DNA of 64,000 nt, taken from assembly GCF_030704535.1 (NCBI RefSeq), contig NC_081818.1, positions 23,476,001 through 23,540,000 of the forward strand. The letters are read 5' to 3'. How positions within the stretch are numbered: position 1 is the stretch's first letter; every line of letters begins with the position of its first letter. This stretch comes from Vitis vinifera (lineage: Eukaryota > Streptophyta > Magnoliopsida > Vitales > Vitaceae). Shown piece after piece: positions 47,801-57,731 of this stretch. The notes below the pieces were generated by a model. That model saw only the letters and a program-made list of their open reading frames with translations, ran no database searches and had not been told where the DNA came from. The position numbers and the translations under genes are program-made.

Positions 47801-48550
47801 TTTAAATTAAAGATTAATATTTTTAATTTTAAAATTTATATAATAAAATTAATTTAAAAATTAAAACAAAACAAAATTATTTATTTTGTAAATAATTATT
47901 TAATAAATTAATAACAAATTTGTTTATATAAACTCATTTTTCACATAAAATTGATAATAGTTTTTTTTTTTTAAATTCCAAAGCGAAAGAAACAAAAAAT
48001 AATAGATAAATATTATTTATCTTATAAATAAAAAACAACATCAAACTAAATTGATTTTATTAGTTTTAATTAATTGAATTAATTTAAAGAAAAATTGAAG
48101 ATTAAGAACAATTAAAATTATTTTTTTAAATCAATATCTAATTTATTTTAAAATTTTAAAATATAATATATATTTTTATAAATATTATTGTTGATAAATA
48201 TCTCAATAATTATAATTGTTTTTATATATTAAATTTAATAAATAAAATTAATTAATTTTATAATATATATTTATAATAATATTATTATTGTATAAGTATA
48301 TTATTTGTAGGGAATGGAAAAATGGATTTTTGAAGAACTTTTTTTTTTTTTGCCAAAGTTGTCTCTTCAAGAGACGATTTCTCACAAACGATTCCCCCTA
48401 CTATTTCAAATTTCAAGAAATCGTCTCTTAAAGAGACAATTTTAGCTTATACATTTAAAAAAAAAAATGAATTTTATAAATCTTATCTTGAAAATACGAT
48501 TTTTTTGGTATAATTTTTTTAGAAGGACATAAATCCTAAGGGACGATTTC
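47801..48550 (-). repeat. Right inverted terminal repeat of the Mutator-like element
   Basis: Reverse complement of the left arm, with extra palindromes: GTCTCTTCAAGAGAC (48361-48375) and CGTCTCTTAAAGAGAC (48422-48437). The left arm lacks perfect versions of these. Confidence 0.8.
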
Positions 48551-50250
48551 TATTTCCAATTATTCTTGTAGTAATATATCATTCCCCTAAGCTTTTGCTA
48601 ATGTGTAGCAAATTAAAAAATAAAAAAATTCAAAAATTATGTTTGATTCTCAAAAAGTATCAAGGAAAAAAATATTTAAAAAATTATTTTATCAGATTTT
48701 GATTTCATGAAAAAAAAATATATTAATTAAAAATTTATATATTTTTAAATTATTTAATCTTTATATAAAAGATAAAATAAATAAATAAAATTTAAAATAG
48801 TATATAAAAATGATTTATAATTTTAAATTTATTTATTTATTTTTTCTCATTGTTTTCGTTTCCTCTATTTTTTCTTCGTGTTTAGATGTATTATGTGGAT
48901 CCTTCCCCCTATCCAATCATTCTTCATGTGTTGTGGGCTGCAAATTATCATTTGGGTTCGTACAATGAAGAATTATTAAGTATTACTTTTAGAAAGCAAC
49001 CACTCTTGGATGAAGTAACCGCACAAGCCCACTACCATCGGTTTTCGATAGGCAGGGAATACAGAATGAAAAGCAACCACAATTTCCTCCATTAATTTGT
49101 TGATATAAAGTTGTTGACTGATTTTTTGATCTGCACTCTCACTAGCGGAATACCCACGTAACGGGCCCACACTCACCTGTACATGTATCCTAGAAAATAC
49201 GCATTAGTGGTCTAAATTGTCGCACTGCATCATTAATTAATCCTTATTCAGTGTTAGAGAAAAACATGCTCAGAAAAAGTATCTGCATTCATAAATTATA
49301 TGGGAAAAAAAACATGAAAATCGGAAGAGCCAACGTAAAAGCTAAAATCATGCCCTTAACCGTGTATTTTCAGCTTATCATCCCTTCAATTCTGATATTT
49401 TGATGTTCGAGCCTTGACTCCAAGTTGGTGTTTTGCTGGCTGAGATTCTAGGCGTTCTCAGAAGTCATATGGTCTTGAGATGACGCATTTCGATTTTTCT
49501 TACACAAAAAAGAATTCACAGGATTTCATTGGGCTAGCTGAAAATGACAGGAAAAAACCAAAAAAACCCTCTTACCACTTGCCATCACACTCAGAAATAT
49601 TATGATCGAGTCCGCATTGCTTTATTGGTTCGAATTTCCAAGGGATAAATCATCTGCAAATGACACAGAAAAAGCCGCTGGAGCTCCAATCTCTGATGAA
49701 ACTACCTCTCTCCAGATCTTCTAGGAATCCAATTAAATTGCTCTTTCATTCCACAGACCTGAAAAGAGAAAACAGCCTTGTCTTTACATTCCTAAAATAA
49801 CTACTCTCTCCAAATTAAACCTCAAAGCATATACTGCTTTCAGATATGTCATCATCATCTCTGCATATAGAAAGTAAGATCTACTCGGATACGCTTCAGT
49901 TAAGAAACACAGAAAACATCTGCTTCAGTTCAGCTTTTTATATTACTATTTTGCAGAGAAATTACAGGAAAATCCAAGGAGTCTCCAAACATGATGATTT
50001 AGTATGGAATCCCCTGACCTCATGATAACTTCGAGATAGTTATCACTCGATATTATTCTGATGAAACCCAATAGCTTTGCTTCTATGGCTCACCGTATTA
50101 CAAAGGGAAACGAGTCCAAAGACTTTATATTGCAAAATAGCACAATATACATATTAGAAGGTACAGCAATCTCAACAAGTATCAAAGTACAGAAATACAA
50201 ACAAACAGGGGGAAGATGATTAATCATCTCTGCTATTCAACAACAATTGA
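48551..50250. other. Spacer downstream of the RALF-like gene
   Basis: 48551-48880 is AT-rich. 48880-50250 is more balanced and includes the 3' flank of the minus-strand RALF gene. No further gene supported; the 69-codon frame at 48886 has no recognisable features. Confidence 0.4.
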
Positions 50251-50586
50251 TCATTGGGCGCCACGCTTGCATCGATTGTAATAGGAGCAGGGCCGATTGT
50301 ATCCAGGTTTTGGGGTGAGGCAGCTGCCGTAAATTTTTGCATTACAAACCGGAGGCTTCTGAAGAGCACCATAAGAAATATGAGGCTTCTGCGCTAGAGA
50401 TCTTCCCTTCACTTCAAACCCAATCAAGAACTCTTGTTCGCCTATGCAGTCCGAGATCGTGCCATTGCACACATGGTCTTTGCTGCTTTCAAGAGATTCC
50501 CACTGTCTTTCCATCTCTGCAGTTGAAACAATAACTAGGACTGCAAAAGCCAAATAAATTCCCACTCCCTTCAACTGGATTCTCAT
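50251..50586 (-). CDS. RALF-like signalling peptide precursor
   Basis: Single-exon, 111 aa, typical for RALF precursors. Residues about 5-22 (LKGVGIYLAFAVLVIVST) form a secretion signal. The propeptide has the family's small Cys pair (CNGTISDC, 40-47). Mature peptide: HISYGAL at 69-75 corresponds to the YISY receptor-binding motif. Four cysteines follow at 81, 89, 100 and 106 (PVCNAKIYGSC ... RPCSYYNRCKR), enough for the two disulfides of RALFs. The usual RRXL S1P cleavage site is replaced by GRSL (61-64), so processing may differ. Secreted RALFs bind CrRLK1L receptors with LLG co-receptors (established for the family). Two CrRLK1L genes are in this window. Paralogue identity not assigned. 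Confidence 0.93.
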   Translation of the reverse strand: MRIQLKGVGIYLAFAVLVIVSTAEMERQWESLESSKDHVCNGTISDCIGEQEFLIGFEVKGRSLAQKPHISYGALQKPPVCNAKIYGSCLTPKPGYNRPCSYYNRCKRGAQ

Positions 50587-50646
50587 TGTTTCCCCCCAGA
50601 TGAGTCCTGTAGACTTCTCACAACCTTGGAAGGATGAGCACAGCGC

Positions 50647-50654
50647 TTTTTATC
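50647..50654 (-). promoter_or_regulatory. TATA-like element of the RALF gene
   Basis: Minus strand reads GAGATAAAAAGCGC, a TATA-like box about 60-70 bp before the ATG at 50586. Short leader. Weak on its own. Confidence 0.35.
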
Positions 50655-52840
50655 TCTTCTTTTGCCCTAACCATTTTCCAGTTGACCCAGCGTTTACCTT
50701 GGTGGGTCAGCTGGTAAACCACTTTATTGCACCACGGAATAATTCCTCAGTGACACGTTAGTCACCATTTTCTTTGATGGTGCCATCTTGCCGTGTTTAT
50801 ATTTAAAGAGAAATAAGAATTTCCTCCACATCACATCACCGCACTATCTAAGAAGATGTGGAGGTAATGCTTGGTCCTCCTCGTTGTTGAAAGACTTTAA
50901 CAAGTCATTTATGACAATTTGGAGGGCTGACATTAGCTCAGCATCAACAAATTTATAGTTTATTTTATATACAAAATATAGATTGTTTAAATTAAGTATA
51001 TGTTCAAAGAAGCTATCAAAAGGAAACTGATGAAATGACGACAAATTATTCAGAAAAAATATAAACAAAGAAAAAGAAAGACGAAAGTGCTGGGACTTGT
51101 CTTTAATGTAGATATTTCAACAAGTGAAGGATTTTTGATGGATACTTTCTACCGGTCGTGAAATTTCAATTGTCACTTGTGTTTCTTCCTCTCCTCTGCG
51201 AGATTCCATCTTTGATTGATTTTTTCCTTTTTGTCCCTTGATAGTGATTGGACCTAAAGATGCCGTAAGGGAAGGGGAAAAAAGTAAAGAAGACAGACTG
51301 GACTTGTGGGTCCGCATTAACTTTATCAGTATCACATTGCTTAGGACGGATAAGATATCCTTGGTCACACGTTATAAAGATATAATTTATTGCATTTTTA
51401 TTTCTAAACTTTCAAGATAGGGAAAAGTAAAAGTTAATTAAATATATACAACAACTAAATTTCATTTAAATTTCATCAACATCTCTTTTATTTCTCAAAT
51501 TTTACCGATTTTTCATAGATATTTTCTGATATTTCGAGGTGGCTATTTAGCTCAAAAATGTCTTTAATTTTCTATGGGAACCCAAACAAAAGGTTTAACA
51601 TGAACTTTAGCTTACCACTAGGACAAGTTTACTCCTTATTAAATATATTACACCAAACATCTATATATATATATTAAAAGTCATTATATAAGCAAAATAT
51701 TAAAAGGATATTTTAAAGAACAAAATAATTATAATTATTTTATAATTAAATGAAAAATTTTCATTTAATTGACTACCAAAAATATAAAACTCATCATGAT
51801 AATTTTTTTCATAGTGTTTTTAATATCATTGCTAGATTAATTAATTATTAAAAAATTATACATATATCATCATTTATTTTATATCATTTAATACAATTGA
51901 ATTAAATGGATAATAATTTTAATATTAAATATATTTTAAAATTAGATATATTTTAATCAAATATCACAATATTATTTTCAAATAATATTTGATGTAATTT
52001 AATAATAAATGTACACTTATAAAATTCATATTTTTTATCGACACATATAATATTATTATCAAATATAATAAATTATATCATACATATATTGATTTCTTCA
52101 ACAAAATAATTTTAAAACGTTTATTATACTTCTAATTTTATTTCTAAAAGTTTTTTTTCTTATATTTTCATAAATTTTAATCAATTTTAGACCTTATAAA
52201 CCCCAATTTGCTGTTTTAAACTTAATGAAACTCTACGAGAGGAAAAAAAAAATCACTCATTTTTTTTAAAATTAATCATGGCAAAATTGTTGAAATAGAA
52301 AGCTCGTGACAAGTCTTTTTTTGTAGTAATATCCTTGAAAGGGATGAATTGGTTGATAGTCTCTTTTTAAAACATTTTACCAAATTTTAACATAATTAGT
52401 ATATGTATGTAAGCAATGAAACTAAGCAACATTATTGTGGTTTAACAACCCATCTATGCCCACACTCTCTAACTACTCCATAAGTAGTGAGATATTCATA
52501 TTCTAGTATTCTAAAGGTCTTCTAAAATAAGGCTTTCCTTATTCTTCTTTACACTTGTATTTCTTAAGTTTTCAATAAACCTTTTATAACAAGTGTTTTT
52601 TCGTACTTTACCAACTCACTTTCCGCCATGTACAAAAATTTCTTTCAAGAATACGTACAATACCAAGCTTTGAAATGAAATACACGAATAATGATAGCAA
52701 AAGTCAAGGTGCACTAAGTGGATTTTGCAAGTTTTGGAGTAGAAGGACTCAAAAATGAATTAAAGACTCTTTTTCATGACAAAAATGATATACAATAGTT
52801 ACAATACCCATCAATGGTTTCTAAGAACCTAAAATAGGTC
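50655..52840. other. Upstream flank of RALF gene and AT-rich spacer
   Basis: Promoter region of the RALF gene to roughly 51400, then AT-rich DNA. Short minus-strand frames at 50844-51068 and 51117-51368 show no domain. No gene supported. Confidence 0.4.
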
Positions 52841-52845
52841 ATTCT

Positions 52846-53041
52846 TGTAAAAAATTCCTCATATATTTTTCCATATTTCTGTACAGAGACGAGTATGGTT
52901 ATATATCAATACAAAGAGAAAAATTAGAAGCTAAATTAGGCTATACACAAATTACGCCTATTATAATAGTTGACCCTTAACAGAAGAGATTCTAACAAAT
53001 CTGGCCTATAAGTTTTCAATCACTGACAGCTCACGCCAACA
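52846..53041 (-). repeat. 3' LTR of the copia element
   Basis: 196 bp, TG...CA ends, matching 57532-57726 at about 96%. It lies next to the polypurine tract. Confidence 0.95.
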
Positions 53042-53050
53042 CTCTCCCTC
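53042..53050 (-). other. Polypurine tract
   Basis: Minus strand GAGGGAGAG directly before the 3' LTR; it overlaps the stop codon (TGA, 53049-53051) of the pol frame by two bases. Confidence 0.8.
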
Positions 53051-55454
53051 AAGTTGATGCATATATATCTTTCATGCGCAACTTGTCAAGTGAGCTGTAG
53101 AAGACTTTGCTGGAAATAGCCTTTATAAGAATGTCTGCCAATTGATCCTCAGACTGACCAAATGGAAATCGAATTACCTTTTCCTCGAGATTCTGTTTGA
53201 TGAAATTTCTATCTACTTCCACCTGTTTAGTACGATCATATTGGACTGGATTGTGGGCAATATCAATGGCTGCTTTGTTGTTACAAAACAGGTCCATTTC
53301 GGAACTAGGAGCAAAACCAATCTCAGTTAGCAACCTTTTAAGCCAAATGAGTTCACAGATGCCCTTGACCATTCCTCTGAACTCAGCGTCAGCACTAGAC
53401 AATGCCACCACTTTTTGCTTCTTGCTTCTCCATGTAACAAGATTTCCTCCTATGAAAGTAAAGTAGCCTGATGTGGATTTCCTGTCAGAAATATTTCCAG
53501 CCCAATCTGCATCTGTATAACCCTCAATGTTTAGATGATTATTTTTTGAGAGCATAAGCCCTTTTCCAGGAGAGGACTTTAGGTAGTGAAGAATCTGAAT
53601 TACTGCATCCATATGATCTTCACTAGGACAATACATAAATTGACTCACTATGCTTACAACATAGGCTATATCTGGGCGAGTATGAGATAAATAAATTAGC
53701 TTACCCACTAATCTTTGATATCTCTCTTTATTTGTTGGCAAATGATCTGAATACTCTCCAAGTTTATGATTCTGAACAATTGGGGTCTCAGCTGGTTTAC
53801 AGTCTAGTAGTCCCACTTCAGACAATAGATCTAACACATATTTCCTTTGAGAAAGAAATATACCTTGCTTTGATCTGGTTACCTCAATTCCCAAAAAATA
53901 TTTGAGTCCTCCAAGGTTCTTCATTTCAAATTCAGTTGCCAATTGCCCTTGAAGTCTAGAGATCTCTTCGATGTCATCTCCTGTAATGATCATGTCATCT
54001 ACATATATAATTAGAGTTGTTGCCTTTCTTAGCCGGTGTTTCAAGAATAGAGTATGATCTGAATTGCTTTGGGTAAAACCATACTTTCTCATAGCCAAGC
54101 TAAACCGACCAAACCATGCACGGGGTGATTGTTTTAGTCCGTACAATGCCTTTTGTAACTTACACACAACCTCAGTCTTTAAAGATGTCATGTATCCTGG
54201 TGGAATATCCATGTAAACTTCCTCCTTTAAATCACCATGAAGAAATGCATTCTTTACGTCAAACTGATGTAACGGCCAATTCAAATTTGCTGCAAGAGAT
54301 AACAATACTCTAACCATTTTCAGCTTTGCCACAGGTGAGAAGGTTTCTTGGTAGTCTATGCCATATTTTTGTGTATGTCCCTTTGCCACAAGCCTTGCCT
54401 TGTACCATTCAATGGATCCATCAGCCTTGTGTTTATTGGAGAAAACCCATTTGCACCCCACGGTCTTCTTTCCTTTCGGTAATGGAACAAGAGCCCATGT
54501 TTTACTCTTCTCCAGAGCATCCATTTCTGCTTTTATGGCTTGAGACCACTTTGGATTTGATAAGGCTTCTTGTACTGTGCTGGGAACATGGTATGAGGAT
54601 AGCCTATGCACAAACTCCTTGAGTGGTTTTGGTAATCCTAGAGTAGACACATAATTAGCAATTGGGTATCTTGATCTTCTTTCCTCAAAATCTGGAGAAT
54701 ACCGATGTGGAGGTTTGCCACGATTGTGTCTGAAAGGTAAAGTATAACCAACAGAATTATCCAAGTCATTAATAGGTGTGATGGGAGAGCTTACCTCAGG
54801 AGTATTCTCAGGAGAAGGGACTTCGGGTACTGAGGAGTGGGGTTCTTCATTTTCAGCTTCAGATGACTCGGATGCAGCTTCCTGAATGATATCAGGATTA
54901 TATCTCATTTCTTCACTAATCACTGCCTCATTGCCATCACTCATCTGTACCGGGTTGTCTTCAAAGCCTTGCCAAGTCCACCAATTCAGTTCTTCATCTC
55001 GTATCTCCCCCTGAAGAGATGAAGTGGATACTGATGAAGAGAAGAAAGTTTCTGATTCTAAGAAAGTAACATCCATAGTGACGTAGGTGCGCTTGGTGGT
55101 AGGGTGGTAACAACGATATCCCTTTTGGCGTGTAGCATACCCCACAAAGATACACCAAACAGCACACGAATCAAGCTTAGTTCGTTGATTTTTATGGAGA
55201 TGGACGAAAGCGACACAACCAAAGATTCGTGGTGGAAGTAGCACGACAGTAGGCAATGAAACATGTTCAGAAAGAACCTGCAATGGTGTCTTGAATTGCA
55301 GCACTTTTGAAGGCATACAGTTTAATATATACACTGCCGTGGCAATAGCATCATCCCAATATCTACTCGGCACATGTGCCCCAAGCAAGAAAGCACGGGT
55401 TGTTTCTAGGATAAGCCGATTCTTCATTTCGGCAACCCCATTTTGTTGGGGTGT
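53049..55454 (-). CDS. Copia pol 3' part: integrase end, reverse transcriptase, RNase H
   Basis: Open frame with no stop from 55454 to the stop at 53049 (first ATG 55427, 792 aa). Begins with TPQQNGVAE, where the Glu completes the integrase DDE triad. Then come the integrase C-terminal part (FGCVAFVHLHK), RT (KARLVAKGHTQKYGIDYQET; catalytic YVDDM at 53991-54005; YGLKQSPRAWF) and RNase H (TDADWAG, TSGYFTFIGGN, SSADAEFRGM). It lacks its own promoter-proximal part because of the TAA at 55455-55457, so it would not be made as a normal polyprotein. Surprisingly intact compared with the upstream half. Confidence 0.93.
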   Translation of the reverse strand, partial: TPQQNGVAEMKNRLILETTRAFLLGAHVPSRYWDDAIATAVYILNCMPSKVLQFKTPLQVLSEHVSLPTVVLLPPRIFGCVAFVHLHKNQRTKLDSCAVWCIFVGYATRQKGYRCYHPTTKRTYVTMDVTFLESETFFSSSVSTSSLQGEIRDEELNWWTWQGFEDNPVQMSDGNEAVISEEMRYNPDIIQEAASESSEAENEEPHSSVPEVPSPENTPEVSSPITPINDLDNSVGYTLPFRHNRGKPPHRYSPDFEERRSRYPIANYVSTLGLPKPLKEFVHRLSSYHVPSTVQEALSNPKWSQAIKAEMDALEKSKTWALVPLPKGKKTVGCKWVFSNKHKADGSIEWYKARLVAKGHTQKYGIDYQETFSPVAKLKMVRVLLSLAANLNWPLHQFDVKNAFLHGDLKEEVYMDIPPGYMTSLKTEVVCKLQKALYGLKQSPRAWFGRFSLAMRKYGFTQSNSDHTLFLKHRLRKATTLIIYVDDMIITGDDIEEISRLQGQLATEFEMKNLGGLKYFLGIEVTRSKQGIFLSQRKYVLDLLSEVGLLDCKPAETPIVQNHKLGEYSDHLPTNKERYQRLVGKLIYLSHTRPDIAYVVSIVSQFMYCPSEDHMDAVIQILHYLKSSPGKGLMLSKNNHLNIEGYTDADWAGNISDRKSTSGYFTFIGGNLVTWRSKKQKVVALSSADAEFRGMVKGICELIWLKRLLTEIGFAPSSEMDLFCNNKAAIDIAHNPVQYDRTKQVEVDRNFIKQNLEEKVIRFPFGQSEDQLADILIKAISSKVFYSSLDKLRMKDIYAST

Positions 55455-56305
55455 TTAAGCACATGACATTTTGTGAAGGAGGCCATGGGTCGCAAAGTAA
55501 TCCTGAAATTTCTTATTGACATATTCACCACCATTGTCAGAGCGAAGGATATGAATTTTAGCTGAAAATTGAGTTTGAATCAATGTATGAAAAAATTGAA
55601 ACACACTAAACACATCATCCTTTGTTTCAACAGATATAACCAAGTCATACAAGTACAATCATTGATAAATGTCACAAACTAGCGAATGCCAGAAGAGGTG
55701 GTAATTGGAGAGGGTCCCCAAACATCTGAATGAATTAAAGCAAAATGAATATCATTTTTATTCAAACTTGTGGAATAAGAAACACGGTGACTTTTGGCTA
55801 GAATGCAAGTATCACATTTAAAGTTAGAGTAAGGTGATTTGGAAAATAAATTTGGAAACAAGTATTTCTTATAGCTAAATGACGGATGCCCCAAGCGTCG
55901 ATGTCATAGCCAAATCTATCTCTTCTTAATGCTTGCGTGGTGCATATGATGAGCCTGACCAGAGCTGAAGTCATCCATATAATATAACCCCCCCTTCTTA
56001 GTACCACGCCCAATGATCTCCTTGGTGAGAATATCCTGAAGAAGACAAAAGGTAGGATACATTAGTGTAACACAATTTAGTTCCTCAGTAACTTGTCCTA
56101 CAGACATCAATTTATTTGAGAGAGATGGAACTAATAAAGTATTAGATAAAGAAAAAGATGGTGATACGACAACAGTTCCAGCCCCTGTAACTGGATATGT
56201 AACCCCATTAGCATTCGCAATATCAGTTCGCCTTGGTTGGGTAACTTCAATAAAATGATCTGAATTGAATGTCATATGATCCGTGGCCCCAGAGTCAATT
56301 ATCTA
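55455..56305 (-). pseudogene. Copia protease and integrase region (broken)
   Basis: Protease active site IIDSGATDHMT (DSGA at 56285-56296), then the pre-integrase and zinc-binding HHCC part (HRRLGHPSF ... CDTC, about 55906-55790) and the integrase core (HSDVWGP and LRSDNGGEY, two of the DDE acids). Stops: TAG 56303-56305, TAG 55916-55918, TGA 55904-55906, TAG 55679-55681, TAA 55455-55457. One frameshift lies between about 55660 and 55620, after which the frame is that of the RT half. Confidence 0.9.
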
Positions 56306-56459
56306 GCCATTGTCACCATTCTGGATAGAACTTAGTAAAGCATAACCACAATTACCTTGATCATTGAGATGAGTTTCATCACTCGAAGACTCTATTTGTG
56401 AGGTAAACGATAACTGAGGTGCTGCAATTACCAGGGCAGCCCGACCAAGCCCTTCATTA

Positions 56460-57463
56460 GAGGCAACATCACGATTTTTCCGAGCCTTGTACTCATTTCA
56501 CCAGTCTGGGTACCCATGTAACTTGAAACAGGTTTCACAGGTATGTTTCATGCTCCCACAATGAGTACAACCTCCTCCTTTTGATTGGGTCTTGGCTCTG
56601 GCGTTGGTATTCAGTTTTCCAGCACCTGTAGAGCCATTTTTGGATAACTGCAGAGAGGGTGGTTGTTGTTGTCCTATCTTGACTCATTTTGATGCCATAA
56701 CAGCTCCAGTCGTGTCTGTACCTCTGAGCATCACGACCTGTCGAATCTCCTCTCGTCGAACATGAGCATAGGCCTATTCTATGGTAGGAAAAGGACATAT
56801 CTGTAGCACATCACTTCGAATCTTGTCCAGCCAATCGTCCAATCCATCAAGAAAGATATAGACTCTATCTTCTTGTAGGATTGTATTATATTTTTGTATA
56901 TCAGTGGCACAATTCATCGGGTTAGGATGCCGAAAATCAATTTCTCTCCACAAGCCTTGAAGATCATTGTAATATTTTTCAATGGATCCTCCGACTTGTC
57001 TCATTTTAGTCACTCGTCTTTTTAGATCATATACTTGTGAAGTATTAGTTCCATCAAAGTAAGTAGTAGCAACAGAATCCCATACCATTTTTGCAGTTGG
57101 GAAGCGAATGAAATTACTGATCAAGGTCGGGTCCATAGAATTGATCAGCCACTCTTTGACAATTGCATTCTCAGTTCGCCATTGTCTGAAAGTCAAATCG
57201 GTAGGTTCAGGTTGTAGGAAATCACCATTGATATATCCCAATTTGTCTTTGCCCGAGATATACATCTCAACAACTTGGGACCAGAGGGCATAGTTGGTGC
57301 CATCCAACTTAATGCCGATTTGTGCAGCGGAAGTATCATAGGTCGGTAGGTGGGTTTGAGTTTGATTTTTGGTCAAGACTTCAGTCATTCTTGCCGTCAA
57401 ATCTTCTAGGATAGAATCTGTGGAGCTGCCGCCAGTTTGTACCACATCATTTGGGTTCACCAT
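56460..57463 (-). pseudogene. Copia gag (UBN2-type) with zinc knuckle, broken
   Basis: Open for 229 codons from ATG 57463 (MVNPNDVVQTGGSSTDSI), with the UBN2 gag features LDGTNYALWSQVVEMYISGK and NDLQGLWREIDFRHPNP. A TAG at 56774-56776 ends it. The same frame continues with AYAHVRREEIRQ, another stop (TGA 56684-56686) and the CCHC zinc knuckle CTHCGSMKHTCETC (56528-56569), then a TGA at 56498-56500. Gag packages the RNA into particles. Confidence 0.92.
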
Positions 57464-57518
57464 GGCTGCAAATCAGTGTTTAGGGTTGGGTTTGGTTGTA
57501 GAGCAAGTCCTAGGATTA

Positions 57519-57531
57519 TGCTCTGATACCA
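57519..57531 (-). other. Primer-binding site (initiator Met tRNA)
   Basis: Minus strand TGGTATCAGAGCA, the standard plant copia primer site complementary to initiator tRNA-Met, immediately after the 5' LTR end. Confidence 0.93.
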
Positions 57532-57726
57532 TGTCAAAAATTCCTCATATATTTTTTTATATTTCTATACAGAGACGAGTATGGTTATATATCAATACAA
57601 AGAGAAAAATTAGAAGCTAAATTAGGTTATACACAAATTACGCCTATTATAATAGTTGACCCTTAATAGAAGAGATTCTAACAAATCTGGCCTACAATTT
57701 TCAATCACTGATAGCTCACGCCAACA
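57532..57726 (-). repeat. 5' LTR of the copia element
   Basis: 195 bp, TGTTGGCG...GACA on the minus strand, next to the primer-binding site. Carries the element's promoter in principle. Confidence 0.95.
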
Positions 57727-57731
57727 ATTCT

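Larger units (their letters stand above)
36868..48550 (+). mobile_element. Mutator-like element with MuDR transposase and plant mobile domain gene
   Basis: Bounded by inverted terminal repeats of about 0.7 kb (36868-37557 and 47801-48550) whose outer part carries AAATCGTC and TTATACCAAAAAAATCG on both arms. Between them on the plus strand lie a leader exon ending at 38119, an intron with tandem repeats, a decayed MuDR transposase (39738-42300) and a MAIN-like plant mobile domain gene (42454-47300). A 2830-bp solo LTR is nested at 43909-46738. Many stops and frameshifts show that it is inactive. The outermost ends and the 9-bp target duplication expected for this superfamily could not be fixed by eye. 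Confidence 0.75.
52846..57726 (-). mobile_element. Complete Ty1/copia LTR retrotransposon
   Basis: 4881 bp. LTRs of 196 and 195 bp (52846-53041 and 57532-57726) both run TGTTGGCG...(T/G)ACA on the minus strand. An exact 5-bp target duplication, ATTCT, lies at 52841-52845 and 57727-57731. Primer-binding site and polypurine tract are in the right places. Gene order gag - protease - integrase - RT - RNase H is copia-type. The LTRs differ at 8 positions plus one 1-nt indel (about 4%), 7 of them transitions. The front half is broken by eight stops and one frameshift; the RT half is open. Inactive as it stands. Confidence 0.96.

Noticed and set aside
48886-49095. 69-codon frame near the Mutator-like element
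   Set aside because: No domain, no supporting context, length within chance expectation.
57519-57531. tRNA-like sequence
   Set aside because: Only the 13-nt primer-binding site complementary to initiator tRNA-Met; no tRNA gene fold around it.
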